Shown piece after piece: positions 49,881 through 59,045 of a DNA stretch of 64,000 bases (the stretch's first letter is position 1; every line of letters starts with the position of its first letter). The notes beneath the pieces were generated by a model, which had not been told where the DNA came from, ran no database searches, and saw only the letters and a list, made by a program, of their open reading frames with translations. Location: contig NZ_CP125640.1 in assembly GCF_030053155.1 (NCBI RefSeq), forward strand, positions 868,001 to 932,000, given 5' to 3'. Source of the DNA: Rhizobium sp. BT03 (GTDB lineage: Bacteria > Pseudomonadota > Alphaproteobacteria > Rhizobiales > Rhizobiaceae). The translations under genes and the position numbers were made by a program.

Positions 49881-50081
49881 TCAGTTGCCGGTATTCAGCA
49901 CGAAGCTCAGAACCCAGCCGATCAGCTGGTCAGCGGCAAAGAAAAACAGCGCAGCGAAAACCACCATCACAAGCACCATAACCGTCGAGATCATCGTCTC
50001 GCGGCGCGACGGCCATGTAACTTTGGACGTCTCGGAGCGAACCTGCTGCAGAAACGCAAATGGATTGGATTTGGATGCCAT
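49881..50081 (-). CDS. secE: Preprotein translocase subunit SecE
   Basis: SecE, 66 residues, the single-spanning short form that clamps SecY. FLQQVRSETSKVTWPSRRET is the conserved amphipathic region, followed by one membrane segment STVMVLVMVVFAALFFFAAD. The start at 50081 is chosen because the residues match the family; a five-residue longer reading from 50096 is possible. Confidence 0.96.
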   Translation of the reverse strand: MASKSNPFAFLQQVRSETSKVTWPSRRETMISTVMVLVMVVFAALFFFAADQLIGWVLSFVLNTGN

Positions 50082-50275
50082 CGACTGCCCACGCAATTAC
50101 GGCGCGTAAAGCTGAAACTATCAGCCCCACGCACCGCGTGTCTGTTGAACCCTAAATAAACACCGATTTCCGAATACACAAGAGGGAAACCGAAGTTTAA
50201 CGAAATTAGTCATCACCCATCAATCCCCGGCCGGAATGCCGCGAGCATGTCCGCGCTGTCCCGCATCAAGGAAAA

Positions 50276-50351
<76 letters not shown>

Positions 50352-50518
50352 TCATACCGATCATTCAGCGCCGGGCCAAGGCCCGCAAATCGCTGCTGAA
50401 AAGCATGGCGCACCCTTTAAGACGACGACGGCGGATTGGCAAGCACGATTTTCGATTTTCATAGCCATTCTGCGGATATGCGAGCGATCGGCCTGCTCAT
50501 CGCGCCGAAAGGATCCGT

Positions 50519-51412
50519 TCAGACCTTCACATATTTCCGCCAATCGTGCTCTTCCCTAAACCCCAGCATCTCGCGAATCTTGCGGTTGGAGAGCAGGCCT
50601 TCATATTCACCGATCTCGCGGGTGAAGGGCACGTTCGGAAAGAATCGCTTGGCAAGCTCCTTCGACGGCGTGTTGGCCGAGACGGTGTCGTTGGCCGCGT
50701 TGAACACCTGATAGCCGAGACCGTCCTTTTCGATGCAGAGATGGCAGATCTGCCCGAGATCGCGGGCATCGATATAGCTCCAGGCGATGCGCTTGCGCAT
50801 CTCGGGATTGGCGAAATAGGTGGGGAACCGCTCATATTCGTGCGGCTCGATGACATTGCCGATTCGCAGCGCATAGATGTCGAAGCCCGACCGTTCGGCA
50901 AAGGCGCGGGCCGTCTTTTCGTTGACCACCTTGGAAAGCCCGTAGGAATCCATCGGATTGACGTCGTAGTCTTCCTCCAGCGGGAACTGGTGAAAATCGC
51001 GGTGGCCTTCGGCGAAGCAGACGCCGTAGGTCGTCTCGCTCGATGCGACGATAATCTTCCTGATGCCGAGCTTCACCGCCGCCTCGATGACATTATAAGT
51101 GCCCATCGTGTTGATGCGGAAAGTCTCATTGTCCGGTTTGATCAGGATCCGCGGGATGGCGGCGAAATGCACGACGGCGTCGAAGGGCTGCACGCCCCTG
51201 CCCGCGTCGAGATCGGGAAAATCGCGATGCATCGACAGCGCATTGAAAACCTGACCGCTGTCGGTGATATCGGCAATGAGATTGGTGACGCCGGGACTGT
51301 CCAGCGGCACGAGATCGAGGTTGTGAACCTCGTAACCTGATTTGACGAGCCATGGCACGGCATGGCGACCCGCCTTGCCCGAACCGCCCGTGAACAGAAT
51401 TCGCTTCTTCAT
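50519..51412 (-). CDS. NAD(P)-dependent epimerase/dehydratase (extended SDR)
   Basis: A 297-residue extended short-chain dehydrogenase. Rossmann motif TGGSGKAGRHAV at the N-terminus and the catalytic YGLSK (YxxxK) after SSETTYG. The C-terminal half carries SYIDARDLGQICHLCIEKDG and FNAANDTVSANTPSKELAKR, typical of sugar-nucleotide or uronate-type epimerases. Substrate unknown. It is inserted, on the same strand, between tuf copy 2 and tRNA-Trp-secE, breaking the order found in E. coli, with AGGATATTCC before the ATG. Confidence 0.9.
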   Translation of the reverse strand: MKKRILFTGGSGKAGRHAVPWLVKSGYEVHNLDLVPLDSPGVTNLIADITDSGQVFNALSMHRDFPDLDAGRGVQPFDAVVHFAAIPRILIKPDNETFRINTMGTYNVIEAAVKLGIRKIIVASSETTYGVCFAEGHRDFHQFPLEEDYDVNPMDSYGLSKVVNEKTARAFAERSGFDIYALRIGNVIEPHEYERFPTYFANPEMRKRIAWSYIDARDLGQICHLCIEKDGLGYQVFNAANDTVSANTPSKELAKRFFPNVPFTREIGEYEGLLSNRKIREMLGFREEHDWRKYVKV

Positions 51413-51580
51413 GGAATATCCTCCGCGTCATCAAATCGGAGGCATAGTTAGACGCTTCCGCGCGAAGAGCAAGCGAGCGTCCTGCAAGGGTTCACCCCCG
51501 CGTCGCCAGGAGCATCCTATCCGGGAGCGCCTGGCCGATCATTTCCGATCATCGCAGCCCTTAAGGAACTGCGCTAATCA

Positions 51581-51715
51581 TCACTTAACGACACTTACCT
51601 CGCCGATCTGCACGCCGGCCGCCTGAACAACCTCCTGCGGAATGGCAGCGATGAAAAACATCGTGAAAACATACATTGCGAATATCGTCGCAGCGAATGT
51701 GGCCTTTGGAATCAT
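51581..51715 (-). CDS. Small membrane or exported protein, function unknown
   Basis: A 44-codon frame, MIPKATFAATIFAMYVFTMF then FIAAIPQEVVQAAGVQIGEV, ending VSVVK. One hydrophobic segment at residues 6-24 reads as a membrane anchor or signal. AAGAGGAG sits about eight bases before the ATG. It lies in the tuf-to-epimerase gap on the minus strand. No family recognised. Confidence 0.55.
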   Translation of the reverse strand: MIPKATFAATIFAMYVFTMFFIAAIPQEVVQAAGVQIGEVSVVK

Positions 51716-51862
51716 CCGGGCTCTCCTCTTTGCATGAAGGAGTCTGGACTAAAATGAACCAATCACAACCGGTTTCTGAATGTGAGATGAACAAAATACT
51801 GTGACGGGCACATTTAACGATATTTTTACAACACCTGTTAACCCCCCGAACAGGCATCAAAA

Positions 51863-51897
51863 CGAAAAAACCCCGCCGTTTCCAGCGGGGTTTTTCC
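51863..51897 (-). terminator. Terminator after tuf copy 2
   Basis: Stem CCCCGC / GCGGGG with an eight-base loop and runs of six A and five T on either side, so it works for tuf on the minus strand. It lies about 25 bp after the tuf stop. Confidence 0.88.
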
Positions 51898-51919
51898 TGA
51901 ATTTCGGGTAATCCCAGGA

Positions 51920-53095
<1,176 letters not shown>

Positions 53096-53442
53096 TTGAA
53101 TGCTTCCTGTGAACGAAATGGTGGGCCCCGGCGAACCGGTTTAGTGCCGCCGTTTAAGGCTTTCGGCGAAATTGCGCAAGACTTAATTGCAGACGCCATT
53201 CTTGGTGTGACAGCGCATATGGGGGACAATTCGCCGCCTGCAAGGTGATTCGCCGAAGCCCCCTCTAAAATCACTGAAATCCTTGGAGAAAATCGCGTGG
53301 GCTGGCGGAGATCAGCTACCGCGCCCGGCGCCGAGCGCCCTCGCCTGCCGGTCGATGCGCGCTATCGCCGGCCTCTTCGGAAAACATCCGCATGCCGAAT
53401 GATCGCCGCGGTGCCGGTCGCATGAATTGGGCTTGGAAGAAC
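53096..53442. other. Leader region between tRNA-Gly and tuf
   Basis: Non-coding region between the tRNA-Gly gene and tuf. GGAAGCATTC lies before the tuf start as ribosome binding site. No promoter was assigned; tuf may be transcribed from the tRNA promoter, from its own, or both. No open frame looked convincing. Confidence 0.5.
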
Positions 53443-53516
53443 TGGAGCGGGTAGCGGGAATCGAACCCGCGTATTCAGCTTGGAAGGCTGCTGCTCTACC
53501 ATTGAGCTATACCCGC
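53443..53516 (-). tRNA. trnG: tRNA-Gly (TCC)
   Basis: 74 nt on the minus strand. Acceptor GCGGGTA pairs with TACCCGC, anticodon loop CTTCCAA reads TCC, CCA end encoded. 24 bp downstream of tRNA-Tyr. Confidence 0.97.
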
Positions 53517-53540
53517 GGGGTGGTCCGATCCGATGACGAA

Positions 53541-53625
53541 TGGTGGAGAGAGTTGGATTTGAACCAACGTAGGCTGAGCCAACGGATTTACAGTCCGTCC
53601 CCTTTAACCACTCGGGCATCTCTCC
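53541..53625 (-). tRNA. trnY: tRNA-Tyr (GTA)
   Basis: 85 nt on the minus strand with a long variable arm. Acceptor GGAGAGA pairs with TCTCTCC, anticodon loop CTGTAAA reads GTA, CCA end encoded. First gene of the tRNA-Tyr, tRNA-Gly, tuf unit. Confidence 0.97.
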
Positions 53626-53828
53626 AGTTTTTCGTCCGGATCTAGAAGACCAAGTTTGTCAGACTTCGAAGCGTTGCCGCCCGTCGTCTGCGCCGCGTAT
53701 ATGACCGGAGCATTTCCGTCTGTCAACACGATGACCACGGAAAAAACACGAAAAATTTCATTCGCGGCCGAAAGCCGGCATATGAAAGAAAGCCTATGCG
53801 GCGGCGAGCGCCATGGCTATAAAGCCGC

Positions 53829-54719
53829 ATGAGCAAAGACAAAAAACCCGGCGGCAAGACCGCGACAGACCCATCGGCCAAGGATACGCATTACGCCACG
53901 CTGCGGCGCGCCCACCGTGACGCCAAGCGCGAACGCGGCGAGATCCCGACCCCTCAGCCGCAGAAGCGCAAGCGCGGCGGCGACGACTGGAAGCCGCCGG
54001 CGCTGGCGCCCGACCAGGTGCATCTTTACGGCCTGCATACGGTGCGCGCCGCCCTCGACAATCCCGAGCGCAAGAAGATCAAGCTCTTCGTGACGCAGAA
54101 CGCGCTGGCGCGGCTCGAAGTCGACGCCGAAACGCTCGGCATTCCCTTCGAGATCGTCTCGCCGCAGGATATCGACAAGGTGCTCGGCCCCGAGGCGATC
54201 CATCAGGGCGTGATGCTGGAAACGCGGCCGCTGCCGGTCCGCCGTCTCGAAGCCCTGAAGGACAGCCCGCTCCTGCTCGTCCTCGACCAGGTCACCGATC
54301 CCCATAATGTCGGCGCGATCATGCGCTCGGCCGTCGCCTTCAATGCCGGCGCCGTTATCACCACTCAGAGACATAGCCCGACCGAGTCAGGCGTGCTCGC
54401 CAAATCCGCCTCCGGCGCGCTGGAACTGATACCTTATATACAGGTGACCAATCTCGCCGATGCCCTCGGTGAACTGCACAAGCTCGGCTTCTCCACCATC
54501 GGCCTCGATTCGGAAGGGCCGGCGCCGCTCGAGGGCACGTTCTCGGGTGAGAAGGTGGCGCTGGTGCTCGGCTCGGAGGGCAAGGGGCTCAGGCAGAAGA
54601 CGCGCGAGACCGTTACTGCGCTTGCCCGTCTCGACATGCCGGGCGCGATCAAATCGCTGAACGTTTCGAATGCTGCGGCAATCGCGCTTTATGCGGCGCG
54701 GCTCTTTTTGAAAGCATAG
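53829..54719 (+). CDS. rlmB: 23S rRNA (guanosine-2'-O)-methyltransferase RlmB
   Basis: SpoU-family methyltransferase, 296 residues, that methylates G2251 of 23S rRNA. N-terminal L30e-like substrate domain (HLYGLHTVRAALDNPERKKI), then the knotted domain with LLLVLDQVTDPHNVGAIMRS, VALVLGSEGKGLRQKTRE and the knot motif IKSLNVSNAAAIALYAAR. A charged, flexible N-terminal tail of about 55 residues (KKPGGKTATDPSAK and KREGEIP-like region) precedes it. It is divergent from the tRNA-tuf unit. Confidence 0.93.
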   Translation: MSKDKKPGGKTATDPSAKDTHYATLRRAHRDAKRERGEIPTPQPQKRKRGGDDWKPPALAPDQVHLYGLHTVRAALDNPERKKIKLFVTQNALARLEVDAETLGIPFEIVSPQDIDKVLGPEAIHQGVMLETRPLPVRRLEALKDSPLLLVLDQVTDPHNVGAIMRSAVAFNAGAVITTQRHSPTESGVLAKSASGALELIPYIQVTNLADALGELHKLGFSTIGLDSEGPAPLEGTFSGEKVALVLGSEGKGLRQKTRETVTALARLDMPGAIKSLNVSNAAAIALYAARLFLKA

Positions 54720-54757
54720 GCCGGTCCACGGCGGGCCCGCGACAAAAAGGAACTGTC

Positions 54758-55450
54758 ATGACCCGTTTCGTCCTTCGGCTCGCGGCTCCGGCAGCGGCAT
54801 TGCTTTTCTGCGGCATGGCCCATGGGCAGGATATCGATCCCGATATTCTGAAGGCCCAGGCAGGGACCTATCTCGTTGCGCCGGAAGACGGGCGCGCGGG
54901 ATGCCGGATGACGTTCGAAACCGACATGGCGATCGGCGGTCATTCGCTGTCCGGCCAGGACGCCTGCGCCAAGCCGCTGCCGGCTCTTGCCGAAGCCGCT
55001 GCCTGGAATTTCGACGGCAATGGCGGCATCATCCTGATCGATGCGACGCGCAAGGTGCTCGCCCGTTTCGTCGAGAACGAGGGCTCGCCGATGAAGACTG
55101 AGGACGGCGCACCGCTTTTGCTGATCACCGCGCCTGACGGCATCGATCGCCTGCCGAGCTTCAGCAGCCTTGCCGGAACATGGACGATGCAAAGACCGGA
55201 CGGCGAAAGGCTCTGCGGTGTGACACTCGACGGCCATGCCGATGCGGACGGCAACGCGCCGCTGTCGCTCTCCGGCGACTGCGCCGCCAATGTCGCCAGG
55301 CTGAAACTCGCGGTCTGGCATATCGAGGGTTTCGGCCTGACGCTGATGGGCAGCGACGGCGCATCGCTTGGCTTCGACATGCGCGCCGACGGCAATTTCG
55401 ACAAATCGAAGGAAGAAGGCGGCAAGCCGCTGTCGCTCGTGCGTCAATGA
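54758..55450 (+). CDS. Exported protein with two tandem Inh/AprI-type inhibitor domains
   Basis: A 230-residue protein with a signal peptide (VLRLAAPAAALLFCGMAHGQ). Two related halves follow, about residues 34-115 and 140-225. Each starts with AGTY/AGTW, has a cysteine pair (GCRMTFET...DACAKPLP and LCGVTLDG...DCAANVAR) and then a W-containing strand (AAAWNFDGNGGIILIDA; LAVWHIEGFGLTLMGSD). That pattern matches the Inh inhibitors of secreted metalloproteases, which usually have one domain. No such protease is encoded nearby. Assignment is from pattern only. Confidence 0.75.
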   Translation: MTRFVLRLAAPAAALLFCGMAHGQDIDPDILKAQAGTYLVAPEDGRAGCRMTFETDMAIGGHSLSGQDACAKPLPALAEAAAWNFDGNGGIILIDATRKVLARFVENEGSPMKTEDGAPLLLITAPDGIDRLPSFSSLAGTWTMQRPDGERLCGVTLDGHADADGNAPLSLSGDCAANVARLKLAVWHIEGFGLTLMGSDGASLGFDMRADGNFDKSKEEGGKPLSLVRQ

Positions 55451-55485
55451 TTCGACAGTAGCGGCGCATCCCGCCAACACGCTGG

Positions 55486-56220
55486 TCAGCTCGGTAACCG
55501 GCAGGCCGTCGTTCCTTCCAACGCCCGGCGCGCCGTGTCGCCTGCCGCATAGGCAACCTCGACAGGATAGACGATCACGCTCGGCAGCTTCCCGATTTCG
55601 CCGGCATGGTCGGGACTGCGTTTGATTTCCGCCTTGTAGGCGGCGGTGCAATCCGGCAGTTGCGACAGACCGGTATCGGCGACGATCGTCTTCGCACAGG
55701 CAGCACGCTCCAGATAGAGCGAACAGGACGCCGTGTAGACGCGACGGAAATCGAGGGTCAGCTCCCCCTTCCCACTCCTGATCGCGGCAAAACCGTCGCC
55801 CTCGAGGGAATCGTCGAGCAGCCGCTCGCCTGTCGCCGCATCGTAGACGACGAAAGGCAGCCCGCCGTTCCACCCGTCCGCTGCACGAAAAAGGACGAAA
55901 CCGCCGCTGACGCCCATGAGATAGCCGGCGGTATCGTCCGCAATCACCCGTTCGCGCTCGCCGGCGCGCTCACACGGCGCATCGGGGGCAAGCAGCGCCA
56001 GCTTTTCGGCGCCGACTTCGCCGAGATCGACCTCCTTGACCATGAAGGCGGGGTAGCGGCTGCAGGTGATCTTCGGTTTCGCATCGGGATTGAGCTCATC
56101 CTTCGGCAACGCGACCACATCGACTTTTATCGGCTTGTCGAAAGCGCGCGCGTTTTCCGAGGCTTCGGCGAAGGAGACGAATGCCGCGACAATGACCGAT
56201 GCTGTAACCGTGCGTTTCAT
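55486..56220 (-). CDS. Exported protein of unknown function
   Basis: A 244-residue protein with a signal peptide (MKRTVTASVIVAAFVSFAEA). The mature part has six cysteines (for example KITCSRYPAF, APCERAGER, ASCSLYLERAACAKTIV, LPDCTAAYK and TTACRLPS), likely in disulfide bonds, and no known domain that I recognise. GGGGACGG lies upstream of the ATG at 56220; a TTG five codons earlier is less likely. It converges with the Inh-like gene, 35 bp apart. Confidence 0.75.
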   Translation of the reverse strand: MKRTVTASVIVAAFVSFAEASENARAFDKPIKVDVVALPKDELNPDAKPKITCSRYPAFMVKEVDLGEVGAEKLALLAPDAPCERAGERERVIADDTAGYLMGVSGGFVLFRAADGWNGGLPFVVYDAATGERLLDDSLEGDGFAAIRSGKGELTLDFRRVYTASCSLYLERAACAKTIVADTGLSQLPDCTAAYKAEIKRSPDHAGEIGKLPSVIVYPVEVAYAAGDTARRALEGTTACRLPS

Positions 56221-56426
56221 GACGTCCGTCCCCAACTGTTTCAGGCATCCCTGACACAGTTCAACCCGCTGCGACAGATGGAAAACGGATGGCTGCGATA
56301 GCCCCGCAAGGCTCGCGCGATGCCGGAGAAATTCGATTTTGCCTTGGAAAGACCTCCTGGAGCACTATGATCGGGCGATGACCGATCGCAACGACCGGTC
56401 GGAAGCAAGAAGGAACGATCCCCATC

Positions 56427-56585
56427 ATGGCTATTCGACCGCTGATTTTCGGTATCCTCTTCATCGCGGTCTTCGTCGGGATCATTCTCAGCATCATCTG
56501 GGTGGACACCTCGCACCCGGTCCACCAGCCCGATCCCCTGTCACCGACGGCGCCCGGCCCCGCGACGCCGGGGACGGTGCAATAG
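56427..56585 (+). CDS. Small membrane protein with proline-rich tail
   Basis: A 52-codon frame: one membrane segment (FGILFIAVFVGIILSIIWVD) followed by a proline-rich tail (HPVHQPDPLSPTAPGPATPG). AAGGAA is about 11 bases upstream of the ATG. It stands alone on the plus strand between two exported-protein genes. No family recognised. Confidence 0.55.
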   Translation: MAIRPLIFGILFIAVFVGIILSIIWVDTSHPVHQPDPLSPTAPGPATPGTVQ

Positions 56586-56643
56586 TGCATGTCATCAGGA
56601 AGTGTGCCGCGGTTCCGGGGTAACGACATGCATAAAAACAAAA

Positions 56644-56691
56644 GGCTAAAGCGCGTAGCATGAATCAAATTCGATGCGGCGCGCTTTAGCC
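56644..56691. repeat. Intergenic palindrome, copy D
   Basis: Inverted repeat with arms GGCTAAAGCGCG / CGCGCTTTAGCC and a 24-base centre containing TCAAATTCG. Positions 56647-56688 are 42 bp and match the first unit of copy C (15299-15340) in length, arms and the CAAATTCG core. Confidence 0.75.
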
Positions 56692-56751
56692 CCGATAGGA
56701 ACGCGGACGACAATGGCGCGTTAATCCCCACTGAACGAGGATTGAACGCCT

Positions 56752-56889
56752 ATGCGCATAATGATTGCCGTCGTCGCCTTCATGGTCGCCTCCGTGCTCA
56801 GCATCGCAATCCTGTCGCCGTCGGGCGCCGGCGAGACCGGCAACGGCAGCAAGCTCGAGGCAAGCGTCAACGAACCCGTCAGTCATTGA
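56752..56889 (+). CDS. Small exported or membrane protein, function unknown
   Basis: A 45-codon frame, MRIMIAVVAFMVASVLSIAI then LSPSGAGETGNGSKLEASVN ending EPVSH. The hydrophobic start followed by a polar tail looks like a signal anchor. GAGG lies 12 bases before the ATG, a little far. Its stop is at the edge of the hairpin of the convergent gene. Confidence 0.45.
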   Translation: MRIMIAVVAFMVASVLSIAILSPSGAGETGNGSKLEASVNEPVSH

Positions 56890-56915
56890 AAAACGGCCCG
56901 GATGGGGCCGTTCTC
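56887..56915 (-). terminator. Terminator for the Arg/Trp-rich protein gene
   Basis: On the minus strand AACGGCCC(C) pairs with (G)GGGCCGTT and is followed by TTTTTC. It also closes the small plus-strand frame ending at 56889. Confidence 0.7.
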
Positions 56916-56966
56916 TCGCCGCGCGTCTCGGGCGCGCAATGGACGCTGTCGCAGAATGCGTTGGCG

Positions 56967-57308
56967 TCAGCCGCGGTAGAGCCAGAAAGGCATGCCACGA
57001 TCGCGATGGCGCCACTCACGGCGTTCCTGCCAACGCTCGGCACGCCACCGGCGCCAGCGCCAGTCGTCACCGCGCCAGTCGGACCGGCGCCAATCGCGCT
57101 GATGGCGCCAACCGCGGTCGTCACGCTCATCACGCCAGCCGCGGTCGTCACCGTCGCGATCATGGCGCCAGCCATCACGGACTTGAACGATATCGCCCTG
57201 GGCCGACACGGCCGGCCGGTCGACGGGCATGGCGGCGGCCGGGGCGACGGACGAAAAAGCCGCACCGACGGACACGGTTGCGGCGAAAAAGAGATGTGCG
57301 AGCTTCAT
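56967..57308 (-). CDS. Exported Arg/Trp/Asp-rich low-complexity protein
   Basis: A 113-residue protein with a clear signal peptide (AHLFFAATVSVGAAFSSVAP, cleavage after AAA). The mature part is almost all Arg, Trp, Asp and Glu in short repeats (GWRHDRDGDDRGWRDERDDR, GWRHQRDWRRSDW, WRWRRWRAERWQERREWRHR), ending GMPFWLYRG. It would be very basic and probably unfolded or surface-binding. No homologous domain recognised; similar Arg/Trp-rich small exported proteins are seen in rhizobia, and their function is unknown to me. Confidence 0.75.
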   Translation of the reverse strand: MKLAHLFFAATVSVGAAFSSVAPAAAMPVDRPAVSAQGDIVQVRDGWRHDRDGDDRGWRDERDDRGWRHQRDWRRSDWRGDDWRWRRWRAERWQERREWRHRDRGMPFWLYRG

Positions 57309-57491
57309 GGCTGTTTCCTCAGTGATGATGAGGCGAAGTTAAGCCGGCGCGGCTGAATTGGCGCTGAAGCAGCCCTTCAGACAAGGTTCATCCAGCGATG
57401 TGCGATGGCTGGAAAAATCTGCCGGTGCGATCGGGCGAAGCGAGGTCGAACCACAGCTATCGTCTGGGCAGGGATATCGCGCGGAAAAAGA

Positions 57492-57567
<76 letters not shown>

Positions 57568-57723
57568 AATAGGTGCCCAACTAGCAGATTCTATGATTCT
57601 GTAAAGGAAAATTCGTGTCTGTGCGGAGAGGTCGGCTGCCGCTCAAACGCCTGGCGATAGAAAACGTCCTTGTCGCGCCAGCCCTTTATCCGTTAGCTAG
57701 AGCAGCTTCACAAAGGGCATTGC

Positions 57724-58497
57724 ATGGGCCGTTCATTTCAAACTCTTTCCTTTATCGCTTCGCCGACGACGGAGGCGCTCGCCGCGCGCGAGGAGTTGAT
57801 TCGCATCTATGGCGACGTGCCGGCCGATGATGCCGATGTCATCGTTGCGCTCGGCGGCGATGGTTTCATGCTGCAGACGCTGCACAACACCATGAACTCC
57901 GGCAAGCTGGTCTACGGCATGAACCGCGGCTCGGTCGGCTTCCTGATGAACGACTATCGCAGCGAACAGCTTCAGGAGCGCATCTGCGTCGCCGTCGAAA
58001 ACGTCTTCCGGCCGTTGCAGATGACGACGGCCAACGCCGACGGCACCAATTCGACGGCGCTCGCCATCAATGAGGTCTATCTTTTCCGCCAGTCCTATCA
58101 GGCGGCGAATCTGAAGGTGACGGTGGACGGGCGCGTGCGCCTGGAGGAGCTGATCTGCGACGGGCTGATGGTGGCGACCCCTGCCGGGTCGACGGCCTAT
58201 AATCTTTCCGCCCATGGCCCGATCCTGCCGCTCGAGGCGCCGCTGCTCGCCATGACGCCGGTCAGCGCTTTCCGGCCGCGGCGCTGGCGGGGCGCACTGC
58301 TGCCGAACAAGGTGACCGTCGATATCGACGTTCTCGAGCCGGTGAAGCGGCCGGTCAATGCGGTGGCCGACAATACCGAGGTCAAATCGGTGCTGCATGT
58401 CCGCATTGCCCAGTCGGAGCATATGACGGCGCGCATTCTTTCCGATCCCGACCGCTCCTGGTCCGACCGTATTCTCGCCGAGCAGTTCAAGGATTGA
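57724..58497 (+). CDS. nadK: NAD kinase
   Basis: NadK, 257 residues, phosphorylates NAD to NADP. GGDG motif at residues 44-47 (ALGGDGFMLQTLHNT), then NRGSVGFLMNDY, NEVYLFRQ and TPAGSTAYNLSAHGPILPL are conserved. The N-terminus is short, as in other alphaproteobacterial enzymes. The next gene starts four bases after the stop and is probably cotranscribed. Confidence 0.95.
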   Translation: MGRSFQTLSFIASPTTEALAAREELIRIYGDVPADDADVIVALGGDGFMLQTLHNTMNSGKLVYGMNRGSVGFLMNDYRSEQLQERICVAVENVFRPLQMTTANADGTNSTALAINEVYLFRQSYQAANLKVTVDGRVRLEELICDGLMVATPAGSTAYNLSAHGPILPLEAPLLAMTPVSAFRPRRWRGALLPNKVTVDIDVLEPVKRPVNAVADNTEVKSVLHVRIAQSEHMTARILSDPDRSWSDRILAEQFKD

Positions 58498-58501
58498 GAC
58501 G

Positions 58502-59011
58502 ATGGCATTGCGACGGATATTGATGACCACCGTTTTCCTCATCGGATGGTCGGCCGCGGCCTTGCCGGCGCAGGACGTCATCCTGCCGGCATCGGTGATT
58601 TTCGCGACCAGCACCGGCTATTGGGAGGATGACGGCAACGCACCTGAAGTCGAGCGGGCGCCGACAGCCGCCGAGAGCGTTGCCAACCCGCAAGCAAAGG
58701 CCACGCAGCGCCACGGTTACTACAAGCTCTTTGCCGTCCGCCAGGCAGACAGGACCTCGAAGGTCTACCTGCAGCAGATTGCCCAGACCGAGACCGGCCC
58801 GGCGATCGCTTCTACCGTCGAACTGCAGGAGTTCAGCGACCTGAAGCCTTATATTACCGACATCCGCCCCGAGAATTCGAACGGCATCATCAAGCAACCC
58901 GGGCTGTTCGCGACGATCTATCTGAAGACCGACCCCAATGCCGAGCCGGATGGCTGGACCGTGCTGATCGACGAATTCGGCGACATCACCGTCGAGAAGG
59001 CGACGAATTGA
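58502..59011 (+). CDS. Exported protein of unknown function
   Basis: A 169-residue protein with an N-terminal signal segment (RILMTTVFLIGWSAAALPAQ). The mature part has no cysteine and no known domain that I see; it contains RHGYYKLFAVRQADRTSKVY and ELQEFSDLKPYITDIRPENS. It follows nadK by four bases, so both are likely expressed together; whether the functions are linked is unknown. Confidence 0.75.
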   Translation: MALRRILMTTVFLIGWSAAALPAQDVILPASVIFATSTGYWEDDGNAPEVERAPTAAESVANPQAKATQRHGYYKLFAVRQADRTSKVYLQQIAQTETGPAIASTVELQEFSDLKPYITDIRPENSNGIIKQPGLFATIYLKTDPNAEPDGWTVLIDEFGDITVEKATN

Positions 59012-59045
59012 ACCGCGGGGAATCGTTCGGGAAGGTGCAGAAGAG

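Noticed and set aside
53443..53625. tRNA pair as a phage or island attachment site
   Set aside because: No integrase gene or direct repeat of a tRNA 3' end was seen nearby.
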